DNA from: Acidimicrobiaceae bacterium
GTDB lineage: Bacteria > Actinomycetota > Acidimicrobiia > Acidimicrobiales > Ilumatobacteraceae
DNA: 64,000 nucleotides
Assembly (NCBI GenBank): GCA_020637235.1
Contig: JACJWG010000002.1
Span: forward strand, 124,001 to 188,000
Reading direction: 5' to 3'
This document shows positions 32,052-41,283 of this stretch, in pieces; within the stretch, counting starts at the first letter, position 1; every line of letters starts with the position of its first letter. The notes below the pieces were generated by a model. The model was not told the origin of the DNA, searched no databases, and saw only the letters and a list, made by a program, of their open reading frames with translations. The translations under genes and the position numbers were made by a program.

Positions 32052-33550
32052 CGTCGTCCCTCGGCGAACTGCTCGACCCGTGCGGCGGCCAGCTTGCCGG
32101 AGACGAGCACCATCGGCACGCCGACACCGGGCAGGGTGGACGAGCCGGTGAACACCAGGCCCGGCACGCGTCGGTCGACGTTGTTCGGGCGGAACGGGCC
32201 GGTCTGGCGGAACGTGTGCGCGAGCGCGAACGGGGTGCCGCGCTCCATGCCCATCGCCTCCCAGTCGAGCGGGTCGTACATTCGCTCGACCACCACCTCG
32301 GTCGGGTACCCGAGCGACGCCACCTGTGCGCGCAGCGAGTCGGCGATCCGCTCCCCGTCACGCACCCAGTCGACGGTGCCGTCGAGGTTCGGCGTGGGTT
32401 CGAGCGCGTAGATGCTCGTGCACCCCTCGGGCGCGAGCGAGGGGTCGTCGAGCGAGTGCAGCGTCACCAGGATCGACGGGTCGGGCATCCGCACGCCGTC
32501 GCGGATCAGCGCCCGGAACGCACCGTCCCAGTCGCGACCGAAGTGGATGTTGTGGTGCGCTGCGTCGGCCGGCGGCAGACCCTTCACGCCGGCGACCCAG
32601 AGCACACAGCTGGGCGAGTACGTGCCGCGGCGGGCCGCCCGAGGTGCGTCGACCCCGCCGAGCAACGTGCGGTAGGCGACCGGGAGGTCGGGGTTGCACA
32701 CCACGACGTCCGCGGCGATGCGCTCGTCGCCGCCGATCTCCACCCCGGCCACGCGACCGTCGCCGGCGCGCAGGATGCGCGTGACGGGTGTGTCGTACCG
32801 GATGGCGACGCCTGCCTTCTCCACGGCGGCGGCGAGGCCGGTGGCCATCGCATGCATCCCGCCCCGCGGCACGAACACTCCTTCGACGGAGTCCATGTAC
32901 GTGATCACGGCGTACAGCGACAACGCCTCGTACGGTGCCAGGCCCGCGTACATCGATTGGAAGCTGAAGATCCGCTGCAGCCGCTCGTCGTCGAAGAAGC
33001 TCGCCACCTTGCGGCCGAGCTTGCCGAACCCGCCGAGCTTCACCAGTTCGAGTCCCGCCCGCCACGGCTTCACCAGGTCGAGCGGCGAGTCGAAGTTGGC
33101 GTCGATGAAGTGCGCCATCTCCACCCGGTAGAGCCGCTCGAGCCAGTCGCAGAAGCGGCCGAACGACTCGGCCTCCCTCGCGTTCGCGAACGCGCGGATC
33201 TCCTCGGTCATCGCCTCGCGGCCGTGACGCACGAACAGCGTGCTGCCGTCGGCGTAGCACGCCCGGTACATCGGGTCGACCGCGTCGATCGTGACGAAGT
33301 CGGCCATGTCGGCGCCCGCCGCCTCGAAGGCGCCTGCGAGCAGGTTCGGCATCGTGAGCACCGTCGGGCCGTTGTCGAGGCGGAAGCCGTCGGCCTCGAT
33401 CATGCCGGCGCGCCCGCCGGGAATCGAATCGCGCTCGACGATCGTGACGCGGTGCCCCGAGCCCGACAGGTGCGCAGCGGCGGCGAGACCACCGAGGCCG
33501 GCCCCGACCACGACGACGTCGAGCGTCCGGTTCGGGCGGCCGCCGGTCAT
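32048..33550 (-). CDS. crtI: Phytoene desaturase
   Basis: 500 residues. Introduces conjugated double bases into phytoene toward lycopene, using FAD. N-terminal VVVGAGLGGLAAAAHLSGSG, then IPGGRAGMIEADGFRLDNGP; C-terminal FTGSSTLPGVGVPMVLVSGK is the CrtI signature. Full-length and closest in form to the main phytoene desaturases of Actinobacteria. Its ATG overlaps the crtE stop and its stop overlaps the crtB start. Confidence 0.93.
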   Translation of the reverse strand: MTGGRPNRTLDVVVVGAGLGGLAAAAHLSGSGHRVTIVERDSIPGGRAGMIEADGFRLDNGPTVLTMPNLLAGAFEAAGADMADFVTIDAVDPMYRACYADGSTLFVRHGREAMTEEIRAFANAREAESFGRFCDWLERLYRVEMAHFIDANFDSPLDLVKPWRAGLELVKLGGFGKLGRKVASFFDDERLQRIFSFQSMYAGLAPYEALSLYAVITYMDSVEGVFVPRGGMHAMATGLAAAVEKAGVAIRYDTPVTRILRAGDGRVAGVEIGGDERIAADVVVCNPDLPVAYRTLLGGVDAPRAARRGTYSPSCVLWVAGVKGLPPADAAHHNIHFGRDWDGAFRALIRDGVRMPDPSILVTLHSLDDPSLAPEGCTSIYALEPTPNLDGTVDWVRDGERIADSLRAQVASLGYPTEVVVERMYDPLDWEAMGMERGTPFALAHTFRQTGPFRPNNVDRRVPGLVFTGSSTLPGVGVPMVLVSGKLAAARVEQFAEGRR

Positions 33551-34611
33551 ACCTGGCGCCAGCTGACGTAGTGAGCGAGCTGGACGAGTTCGTCGCGCGC
33601 CTCGTCCGTGATCGGTGCCCGCTCGATCGCCACGATCGCCTCGTCGGTGAGGCAGCTGATCGATCGTTCGAGATCGGCCAGCGCGCCGGTGTCGACGATC
33701 ACCTGCTGGATCCGTGCCACCTCGTCGTCGCCGAGCTCCGGCCGGCCCACCAGGTCGAGCACCTCGTGCTGGGCCGGCGTCGACGCCTCCACCGCACGAG
33801 CGAGCAGCGGGGTGGGCTTGCCCTCGCGCAGGTCGCCGCCGACGGGCTTACCGGTGAGTGCCTCGTCGCCGAAGGCGCCCATCACGTCGTCGCGCATCTG
33901 GAACGCGTCGCCGAGCGGCAACCCGTAGGCGCTGAGGGCGGGCAGCAGTTCGGCCTCACGTTCGGGGGCGGCCATCACGGCGCCCAGATGCAGGGGGCGC
34001 TCGATGGTGTACTTGCCGCTCTTGTAGCGGCAGATGCGCTCGGCCTTGTCCCGACGTCGGTCGTGGCGCGCGCCGCCGAGGATGTCGAGCACCTGGCCGA
34101 CGTTGAGCTCGACGCGCAGCTCGTTCCAGATCGCCCACGCCTGCGGCGACGAGCCGGTCATCAGCTGATCGGCGTACACGAACGCGAGGTCGCCGACCAG
34201 GATCGCGACCCCGTCGCCGAACCGGCGCGCCTCGCCGGCCCAGCCACCTTGCTCGTGTCGTCGGGCGAACTCGGTGTGGGTGGTGATCGCGCCGCGACGG
34301 CTGGTGGCGTCGTCCATGACGTCGTCGTGGAACAGGGCGAAGGCGTGCATCAACTCGAACGCGCCGCCGGCGTCGATCACCCGGGGATCGCCGGGATCGC
34401 CCCCCGCGCCGACGAAACCCCAGTAGGTGAACGCCGGTCGGAGTCGCTTGCCGCCGGCGAGCACGAGGCGACCGATTTCGCGGATCGGATCGCCGAGGTC
34501 GGGATCGAACGCCGTCCACCGAGCCTCTTCGGCGGCGAGCAGGACGCGGAGCCGGTCGTCGACTCGGCCTGCCACGAGGGCGAGGGAGGGCGGCGTCGGG
34601 GCGGTCTGCAC
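33547..34611 (-). CDS. crtE: Geranylgeranyl diphosphate synthase (trans-polyprenyl synthase)
   Basis: 354 residues with the GTG start. The first Asp-rich motif is LFHDDVMDDATSRRG, preceded by GGKRLRPAFTYWGF. KSGKYTIERPLHLGA is the conserved KT/S region. The second motif is MRDDVMGAFGDEALTGKPVGGDL, with DDxxGxFGD in place of DDxxD, as in actinobacterial short-chain synthases. It makes the C20 precursor for crtB. A GTG at 34686 would add 25 unconserved residues. First gene of the carotenoid operon; its promoter should lie in the 128 bases before xseB, where I see no clear consensus. Confidence 0.92.
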   Translation of the reverse strand: MQTAPTPPSLALVAGRVDDRLRVLLAAEEARWTAFDPDLGDPIREIGRLVLAGGKRLRPAFTYWGFVGAGGDPGDPRVIDAGGAFELMHAFALFHDDVMDDATSRRGAITTHTEFARRHEQGGWAGEARRFGDGVAILVGDLAFVYADQLMTGSSPQAWAIWNELRVELNVGQVLDILGGARHDRRRDKAERICRYKSGKYTIERPLHLGAVMAAPEREAELLPALSAYGLPLGDAFQMRDDVMGAFGDEALTGKPVGGDLREGKPTPLLARAVEASTPAQHEVLDLVGRPELGDDEVARIQQVIVDTGALADLERSISCLTDEAIVAIERAPITDEARDELVQLAHYVSWRQV

Positions 34612-34739
34612 GTCCCCGAGGCTAGGTGGCTTCGCGCAGGCGTGCTCGGCCGAGCCCCCCATTCGCGCGGCGTGCGTGTGCCACACGGCGTCACGTCATC
34701 CGGACCACCCGTGTGCTCCGTACTGCTCCTTCGCGCCGG

Positions 34740-34964
34740 TCATTCGTCGAGTCGGGCCACCACCTGCTCGATCTGCAGGCGAGCGTTGCCGATGCGGTCG
34801 CGGCAGAACGTGATCAGTTCCGCGGCACGCTGCACCTGGGTGGCGAGCACGTCGACGTCGACGTCGCTGCGTTCGAGCCGGGCGAGGATGTCTTCGAGCT
34901 CGCCCAACGCCGCGGCGTAGCCGGCGGCGATCGGCGCCTCGGGATCACGGTCGGAGGTGCTCAT
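34740..34964 (-). CDS. xseB: Exodeoxyribonuclease VII small subunit
   Basis: 74 residues; forms the helical caps that bind the large subunit of ExoVII, a nuclease that degrades single-stranded DNA from both ends. GYAAALGELEDILARLERSD and the following helix VLATQVQRAAELITFCRDRI are the conserved XseB region. ATG 34964 overlaps the xseA stop. Gene order xseA-xseB on the minus strand. Confidence 0.92.
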   Translation of the reverse strand: MSTSDRDPEAPIAAGYAAALGELEDILARLERSDVDVDVLATQVQRAAELITFCRDRIGNARLQIEQVVARLDE

Positions 34965-36367
34965 GCGGGGTCGGTCTCCTCGGGAGTCGGCTCGGGGGTG
35001 ACGTCGGCGGTCAGGTCGGGGGTCAGGTCGTCGGTGACGGCCTCGACCCGGCTGCGGGCGCTGCCGCGGGCGAACTGGGTGACGAGCTCGGTACCGGGCG
35101 TCAGTTCGGCGGCGTCGCGCACGGTGCGACCGTCGGCGGTGCGGGTGATGCTCCACCCTCGCGCCATCGTCGTGGCGGGGTCGAGCAGGCGCACCCGCTC
35201 GGCGACCGCGTCGAGGTGGCGCGCCTCGGGGTCGAGCCGGCCCGGTGCCCGCCGCAACGAGGTCGACGCCACGCCCAGCGCCGTCTCGGCTCGGTCGACG
35301 GCCCGGCGGGCGCCGGCGACGAGCCGTTCGACACGCTGGTGCAACCGATCGTCGCTGCGCTCGACCGCCCCGAGCGTGCGGTGGCGGATGCCCAGCGCCA
35401 CCTCGTGCAGACGGCCCTCGCTCGCCCCGATCGAGCGCTCGGCATGCCGGGCGATCGCCGCCCATGCCTGCTCGGAGCGCGCACAGAAGTCGTGCACGCG
35501 CTCGACGAGTGCGGCCGCACACGCGGTCGGCGTCTTCAACGCGGTGTGTGCCACCTCGTCGGCGACGCTGCGGTCGATCTCGTGGCCGAGCCCGGTGAGC
35601 ACCGGCAGCGGCGACGTGGCGATCGCCACGGCGATCTCCTCGGCGTCGAAGGTGGCGAGCTCGCTGCGCGCCCCACCGCCGCGGATGAGCACCAGCGCGT
35701 CGAGATCGTCGTGACGGCCGAGCGCCTGCAGCGCGGTGGAGACCATGCCGACCGCCCATTCGCCCTGGACGCGCACGTCGCACACCCGCAGCTGGAATCC
35801 GAGCCCGCTGCGCTCGATCTCGTGGGAGAAGTCGGCCCAGGCCGCGCTGTCGACGCTGGTGATCACCCCGATGCGCAGTGGTGCCGCCGCCAACGGGCGT
35901 CGCCGGTTGGCGTCGTACATGCCGCTCGCGACCAGCCGGCGCAGTACCTGCTCGCGCTGCATCGCCAGGTCGCCGAGCGTGAAACGCGGGTCGATCCCGC
36001 TCATCTTCAGCCCGAGCGAGCCCGAACCGGCGAAGAAGTCGAGGTGGCCGAAGATGCGCACCTTCAGCCCGTCGGCGAGGCGCAGCCGGTGCTTCGCGAG
36101 GATCGGCCGGAGCCGCATCCGGGACGGGGCGAAGAACTGCACGTTCAGCACCGCCCGGCCCTGCTCGCCGTCCTCGACCAGCCGGAAGTACGCGTGCGGG
36201 CCTCGCTCGTTCCATCCCTGGATCTCACCCCGTACCCACACCCCGTCGCCGAAGCGACGCCGGAGGTTGCCGTTGATCGCGTCCGCCAGCTCACCGACGG
36301 TGTAGGTCGGCGACCCCTCGTCGTCGACGTCGAGGTCGTCGCCGAAGTCGAACGAGGGCTGGCTCAT
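34961..36367 (-). CDS. xseA: Exodeoxyribonuclease VII large subunit
   Basis: 468 residues. An OB-fold (about 20-115: VGELADAINGNLRRRFGDGV, VRGEIQGWNERGPHAYFRLVE) precedes the catalytic domain (IGVITSVDSAAWADFSHEI, LVLIRGGGARSELATFDAEE, PVLTGLGHEIDRSVADEVAH). The Asp/His residues of the active site are in the last segment. A long coiled-coil follows. The C-terminal tail is Thr/Asp/Pro-rich. Translationally coupled with xseB. Confidence 0.95.
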   Translation of the reverse strand: MSQPSFDFGDDLDVDDEGSPTYTVGELADAINGNLRRRFGDGVWVRGEIQGWNERGPHAYFRLVEDGEQGRAVLNVQFFAPSRMRLRPILAKHRLRLADGLKVRIFGHLDFFAGSGSLGLKMSGIDPRFTLGDLAMQREQVLRRLVASGMYDANRRRPLAAAPLRIGVITSVDSAAWADFSHEIERSGLGFQLRVCDVRVQGEWAVGMVSTALQALGRHDDLDALVLIRGGGARSELATFDAEEIAVAIATSPLPVLTGLGHEIDRSVADEVAHTALKTPTACAAALVERVHDFCARSEQAWAAIARHAERSIGASEGRLHEVALGIRHRTLGAVERSDDRLHQRVERLVAGARRAVDRAETALGVASTSLRRAPGRLDPEARHLDAVAERVRLLDPATTMARGWSITRTADGRTVRDAAELTPGTELVTQFARGSARSRVEAVTDDLTPDLTADVTPEPTPEETDPA

Positions 36368-36391
36368 GACCTGCAGTCTGCCCGACGGGTG

Positions 36392-37744
36392 TCAGGCGCC
36401 CAGTTCGCGTACGTTGTCCCAGTCGCCGGTGCCGGTGGGGGTGAGCTCGAACAGCTGGCCGTCGACGGGCAGACCCTTTTCGCGGCGGATGCTCTCGAGC
36501 TCGCGCAGGGGCCGTTCGAGCGCACGCTTGCGGGTGCCGATCAGGTTGTCGAACTCGCGCTGGACGCTGTCGAAGCGCTTCTTCACCGTCTCGAGCGAGT
36601 CGGTGTACTTGCCCCACTGTTCGCCGAACTTGCCGAGCAGGGCCAGGATCTGGTCGCTCGTCTGTTCGATCATGAAGCTGTCGAAAGCCTGACGGATGAG
36701 CCCCAGGAAGGCGAGCAGGGTGACCGGCGAGCACAGCACGATGCCCTGGCGCATCGCCTCGTCGACGATCGTCGGGTCCTGTTCGAGGATGAACGAGGTG
36801 AGCGTCTCGTTCGGCAGGAACAGCAGCACCTGGTCGACGGTGGCGGCCGCGCTGGACTTCGCGTACTCGCGCTTCGCGAGCTCCTTCACCCGCAGGCGGA
36901 CGTCGCGCAGGAACTGGTCGCGGTGCGCCTGGCGCTCGGCCTCGGTGCCGGCGTCGAGGAACTTGAGGTACGAGGTGAGCGGGAACTTCACGTCCATGTA
37001 CAGCACGTGCTGCTTCGGCATGAAGAACGTGAAGTCGGGCATGCCCCGGCCGTCGCCCTCGACCGCGGTCTGCTTGACGTAGTTGACGTTCTCGATGAAC
37101 CCGGCCAGGCGGAGCACGTCCTCGGCCATCCGCTCGCCCCACTGGCCACGGGTCTTGGAGTTGGCGAGCGCCTCGCGCAGGCTCTGGGTGGTGGTGGAGA
37201 GGTGCTGCACGATCTCGGCGTGGGCGCGCAGCGACTGATCGACCTGCCCGAACTGCTCGGCGCTGCGCTCGCCGAGGCCGGTGACGATCTGGCCGAGACG
37301 ACCGAGCTCGGAGCGCAGCTCGCCCTTCATCTGCTCGAGCGTGGTGTCGATGACGTCTTTCTTGGCCGTGAGCTCGGCTTGGCTGGCTGCGACCTGGGTG
37401 CCGAGGTGTTCCTTCGCGATGGTGGCGAGCTGGGCGAGCGCCGCCTCGCGCTCGGCCAGCGACTGCTGCTGCAGCGAGCTGAGCGCCTGACCGAACGACG
37501 CCTGCATCATGGCGTGCTGCTGGTGGAGCAGGGCCTGCTGCTCGGCGGCCAGCTGGGCGGCGGTGTCGCGCGCCTCGGCACGGGCAGCGGCGACGAGCGC
37601 GGCGACGTCGATGGCCGGCGCCGGCTCGACCGGGTCGAGGTGCTGCGGGGCGCGGCGAGCGACGGCCTGCTGCGCGAGCAACCAGCCGATCGCGAGCGCT
37701 GCCACCACCAGGAGGACGACGACGAGGGGATCCATGCCGTTCAT
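36392..37744 (-). CDS. rmuC: DNA recombination protein RmuC
   Basis: 450 residues: an N-terminal membrane span (LVVVLLVVAALAIGWLL), a long Gln/Ala-rich coiled coil (80-190) and the RmuC domain (SKTRGQWGERMAEDVLRLAG, GRGMPDFTFFMPKQHVLYMD, IDxK-like VKFPLTSYLKFLDAG, VLLFLPNETLTSFILEQDP). It has a restriction-nuclease-like fold and limits recombination between inverted repeats. It is the next minus-strand gene after xseAB (to the right), 24 bases away. Confidence 0.93.
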   Translation of the reverse strand: MNGMDPLVVVLLVVAALAIGWLLAQQAVARRAPQHLDPVEPAPAIDVAALVAAARAEARDTAAQLAAEQQALLHQQHAMMQASFGQALSSLQQQSLAEREAALAQLATIAKEHLGTQVAASQAELTAKKDVIDTTLEQMKGELRSELGRLGQIVTGLGERSAEQFGQVDQSLRAHAEIVQHLSTTTQSLREALANSKTRGQWGERMAEDVLRLAGFIENVNYVKQTAVEGDGRGMPDFTFFMPKQHVLYMDVKFPLTSYLKFLDAGTEAERQAHRDQFLRDVRLRVKELAKREYAKSSAAATVDQVLLFLPNETLTSFILEQDPTIVDEAMRQGIVLCSPVTLLAFLGLIRQAFDSFMIEQTSDQILALLGKFGEQWGKYTDSLETVKKRFDSVQREFDNLIGTRKRALERPLRELESIRREKGLPVDGQLFELTPTGTGDWDNVRELGA

Positions 37745-37799
37745 GATGGCGAGGGGGTGTCACGCGGGTCGCGGATGCCCCGGGCGACCTGGTGTTCGG

Positions 37800-39662
37800 T
37801 CAGGCGAGCAGCGACGTCTCGCCGGCCGCCACCTGCGACGCGTACAGGCCGCCGCGTGCGAGCAGGTCGTCGTGGGTGCCCTCCTCGGCGATGCGGCCCT
37901 GGTCGAGCACGACGATCCGGTCGGCGTCGCGGATGGTGGTGAGCCGGTGGGCGATGACGATCGCCGTGCGGCCGCGCAGCGCGTGTTCGAGCGCGTCCTG
38001 CACGTGTGCCTCGTTCTCGTTGTCGAGGTGGCTCGTCGCCTCGTCGAGGATCATGATCGCCGGGTTCTTGAGCAGCAGCCGGGCGATCGCCAGGCGCTGC
38101 TTCTCGCCGCCGCTCATGCGGTAGCCGCGCTCGCCCACCACGGTGTCGTAGCCATCGGGCAGGGCGCGCACGGTGTCGAGGATGCGTGCCCCGCGGCAGG
38201 CTTCGTCGAGCTCGGCATCGGTGGCATCGGGTTTCGCGTACCGCAGGTTCGCGCCGATCGTGTCGTGGAACAGGTGTGGATCCTGGCTCACCACGCCGAT
38301 CGCCGCCCGCAGGCTCTCCTGGGTGAGATCGCGCACGTCGTGACCGTCGACGCGCAGCGCACCGTCGCTCACGTCGTACAGGCGCGGCACCAACGACGCC
38401 AGGCTCGTCTTGCCCGCACCAGAGGCGCCGACGAGCGCCACCGTCTCGCCCGGGCGCACGGTGAGCGACACGTCCACCAGCACGTCGCGGTCGGGGTCGG
38501 CGCCGCCGAGCGCGTTCGGCGCCTCGAGCGACGCGACCGTCACCGCGGCCGCCGCCGGGTACCGGAACCGGACGTGGTCGAGCTGCACCTCACCGATCGG
38601 GGCGACCAGGTCGACCGCACCGGGCCGGTCGACGATCGCCTCCGGGGCGTCGAGCACCTCGAACACCCGCTCGAAGCTCACCATCGCCGTCATCAGGTCG
38701 ACCCGCGCGTTCGTGAGGCCGGTGAGCGGCTGGTACACCCGGGTGACGAGTGCGGCGAGGGCGACGAGCGTGCCGCTCGTGATGGTGCCGTCGACCACGT
38801 AGAACGCGCCGATGCCGTACACCGCGGCCGCACCGATCGCACCGACCAGACCGAGCGCGACGAAGAACACCCGGCCGTACATCGCCGACGTGATCCCGAT
38901 GTCGCGCACGCGTGCGGCGCGCCGGTCGAACAGGCCCACCTCGTCGGCGCTGCGCCCGAACAGCTTCACGAGCTGGGCGCCGGACACGTTGAAGCGCTCG
39001 GTCATCTGGCTGCTCATCTCGGCGTTCACGCCCATCTGCTCGCGCGAGATGGCCTGCAACCGTCGTCCGACCCGCTTGGCGGGCACGATGAACATCGGCA
39101 GCACCACGAGGGCCAGGATCGTGAGGCGCCACTCGAGCGCGACCATCGCCCCCACGGTGGTGATCAGCACGACGACGTTGCTCACCACGCTGCCGAGCGT
39201 GGAGGTGACCGCCGACTGTGCGCCGACGACGTCGTTGTTGAGCCGGCTGATCAGCGCACCGGTCTGGGTGCGCGTGAAGAACGCCACCGGCATCCGCTGC
39301 ACCTTGGCGAACAGCGCGACGCGCAGGTCGTAGATGAGCCCCTCGCCGATGCGGGCGCTGCACCAGCGCTGCAGGATCGCGAGGCCGGCGTCGGCGAGCG
39401 CAGCCGTCACCACCACGGCGGCGAGCACGGTGATGAGGCGCCGATCCGCGTCGGGGATCGCCGTGTCGAGGATCGCCCGGAACGCGAACGGCGGCACGAG
39501 CGCGAGCAGCGCGGCGGCGAGGATGGCGGCGAGGAACGCGGCGATCGTGCCGCGGTACGGGCGGGCGAACGACCACGCGCGCCGCAGCGCGGCGCGCTGC
39601 AGCCGCTTGCCCTTCACCGCCGCGGCATCTCCCGGCATCATGCTGTGGGGCCCCATGCGCAT
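37800..39662 (-). CDS. ABC exporter, fused permease and ATPase
   Basis: 620 residues, a half-transporter of the MsbA/multidrug type. Six membrane helices (about 45-330) precede the ATPase: Walker A VGASGAGKTSLASLV, signature YRMSGGEKQRLAIARLLL, Walker B IMILDEATSHLD and the H-loop VIAHRLTTI. Q-loop is VVSQDPHLFHD. It likely works as a homodimer since no partner is adjacent. Substrate unknown. ATG 39662 or 39656. Confidence 0.93.
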   Translation of the reverse strand: MRMGPHSMMPGDAAAVKGKRLQRAALRRAWSFARPYRGTIAAFLAAILAAALLALVPPFAFRAILDTAIPDADRRLITVLAAVVVTAALADAGLAILQRWCSARIGEGLIYDLRVALFAKVQRMPVAFFTRTQTGALISRLNNDVVGAQSAVTSTLGSVVSNVVVLITTVGAMVALEWRLTILALVVLPMFIVPAKRVGRRLQAISREQMGVNAEMSSQMTERFNVSGAQLVKLFGRSADEVGLFDRRAARVRDIGITSAMYGRVFFVALGLVGAIGAAAVYGIGAFYVVDGTITSGTLVALAALVTRVYQPLTGLTNARVDLMTAMVSFERVFEVLDAPEAIVDRPGAVDLVAPIGEVQLDHVRFRYPAAAAVTVASLEAPNALGGADPDRDVLVDVSLTVRPGETVALVGASGAGKTSLASLVPRLYDVSDGALRVDGHDVRDLTQESLRAAIGVVSQDPHLFHDTIGANLRYAKPDATDAELDEACRGARILDTVRALPDGYDTVVGERGYRMSGGEKQRLAIARLLLKNPAIMILDEATSHLDNENEAHVQDALEHALRGRTAIVIAHRLTTIRDADRIVVLDQGRIAEEGTHDDLLARGGLYASQVAAGETSLLA

Positions 39663-39738
39663 CGGGTCACGATACGGGTCGACGTCGCCGGCCGGACCGC
39701 CCGGTCGGATCGACGGGGCCACCGTAGGCTGATCGACC

Positions 39739-41259
39739 GTGCAGCACCGCCGACCCCGACGTGACCGCTCGCCCGCTGCGGCGGTGCTCGCCGCCGTCGC
39801 ATTCGCGGGCGCGGCGGCGCTCGGCGCGTGCGGCGGGGACGACGCGGGGCCCGACGTCGATGCGGTGGCGCGGCCCGACACCGACGACGTGTTCGGCTGG
39901 ACCGAGTTCGGCGACGAGCGGGTGCAGGTCGGCTCGCTCGAGGTGCCCGTCGACCCGGACGACCCGACTGCCGGCAGCTTCGAGCTGTACGTCACCCGCC
40001 ATCTGGCCGACCCCGACCGCCGCGTGGGCAGCCTGGTCGTCAACCCGGGCGGGCCGGGCGTCGCCGGCGCCGACTACGCGATCTATGCCGAGCAGGTGTT
40101 CAGCGACACCCTGCTCGAACACTTCGACATCATCGGCTTCGACCCCCGCGGCGTGGGGCTCACCGATCCCGCGATCGACTGTGTCGACGACTACGACCGC
40201 TACTACGCCGGGGTCGACATCACGCCCGACGACGGCGGCGAGGTGGCCGAGCTCGCCGCCCTGAACGACGAATTCCAGCAGGGCTGCGTCGAACGCTCCG
40301 GCGACATCCTCACCCGGGTGGGCACCAACGACTCGGCGGCCGACATCGACCGCCTGCGCGCTGCGCTCGGGGAGGAGCGGATCAGCTACCTCGGCTTCAG
40401 CTACGGCAGCGAGCTCGGCGCGGTGTGGGCGACGCTGTTCCCCGACACGGTGCGCGCCGCGGTGCTCGACGGTGCGGTCGATCCGACCGCCGATCCGCTC
40501 GAGACCACCGTGCAACAGGCCGCCGGCTTCGAGCAGGCACTCGAGGAGTTCCTCGGCTGGTGCGCCGGCAACGACGACTGCCGCTTCGGCGACGGCGCGG
40601 CCGATGCCGACGCGGTGGCGGCACGCTTCGACGAGCTGATGGTGCAGCTCGACAGCTCACCGGTGCCCACCGAGCCCGGCCGACCGGCGGCCGATCTCGG
40701 CCTCGCCAACAACGCGGTCGCGCAGGCGATGTACAGCAGCTCGCAGTGGTCCGACCTCGGTGATGCCCTCGCCGATGCCGCCGACGGCGACGGGCGCGGC
40801 CTGCTCGCGCTGCACGATCGCTACTTCGATCGCCTCCCCGACGGCACCTGGCTCAACACGCTCGAGGCGTTCCAGGTGATCCAGTGTGCCGACGACCCGA
40901 CGCGCGAGACGCCGGCGGAGGCGCAGGCCGATCTCGACGAGATCCGCGCGGTGGCGCCACGCATGGTGCCCAACACGGTGGCGTTCGGGTCGTGCACGGC
41001 GTTCCCGCCGGCGGATCGTGGCCGGATCGAGATCACCGGCGCCGGAACGGGACCGATCGTGGTGGTCGGCACCACGGGCGACTCGGCCACCCCGCTCGCC
41101 GGCACGCGGGTGATGGCCGACGCCTTCCCCGACGGGCGGCTGATCGTCGTCGAGGCCGAGCAGCACACGGGCTACGGGGCCAACGACTGCGTCACCGAAC
41201 TCGTCGACACCTATCTGGTCGAGCTCGTGCCACCGGCCGACGAGACCGCCTGCGGGTGA
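39739..41259 (+). CDS. Secreted tripeptidyl-aminopeptidase-like alpha/beta hydrolase lipoprotein
   Basis: 506 residues with a lipoprotein signal (basic start, Ala-rich helix, lipobox LGAC followed by GGDDAGPD). The catalytic domain shows LVVNPGGPGVAGADYAI (oxyanion), FDPRGVGLTDPA, YLGFSYGSELGAVWA (Ser in GFSYGS), and C-terminal VVGTTGDSATPLAG (Asp) and VEAEQHTGYGAND (His). This is the TAP/proline-iminopeptidase-like layout common in actinobacterial secreted peptidases. GTG start 39739. Divergent from the ABC exporter. Confidence 0.88.
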   Translation: MQHRRPRRDRSPAAAVLAAVAFAGAAALGACGGDDAGPDVDAVARPDTDDVFGWTEFGDERVQVGSLEVPVDPDDPTAGSFELYVTRHLADPDRRVGSLVVNPGGPGVAGADYAIYAEQVFSDTLLEHFDIIGFDPRGVGLTDPAIDCVDDYDRYYAGVDITPDDGGEVAELAALNDEFQQGCVERSGDILTRVGTNDSAADIDRLRAALGEERISYLGFSYGSELGAVWATLFPDTVRAAVLDGAVDPTADPLETTVQQAAGFEQALEEFLGWCAGNDDCRFGDGAADADAVAARFDELMVQLDSSPVPTEPGRPAADLGLANNAVAQAMYSSSQWSDLGDALADAADGDGRGLLALHDRYFDRLPDGTWLNTLEAFQVIQCADDPTRETPAEAQADLDEIRAVAPRMVPNTVAFGSCTAFPPADRGRIEITGAGTGPIVVVGTTGDSATPLAGTRVMADAFPDGRLIVVEAEQHTGYGANDCVTELVDTYLVELVPPADETACG

Positions 41260-41283
41260 CGCCGTCGCGGCGGACGGCAGCGC

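Noticed and set aside
33848..33861. TTACCGGTGAGTGC resembling the ethylmalonyl-CoA palindrome
   Set aside because: Within conserved crtE coding sequence (Gly-Lys-Pro region), far from any start codon.
36939..36966. TCAA-N16-ACCGAGGC on the minus strand (WhiG-like)
   Set aside because: Inside rmuC, and the -10 loses the ATAA part.
37509..39764. Long plus-strand frame opposite rmuC and the ABC exporter
   Set aside because: Antisense shadow of an ABC transporter with all motifs intact on the minus strand.
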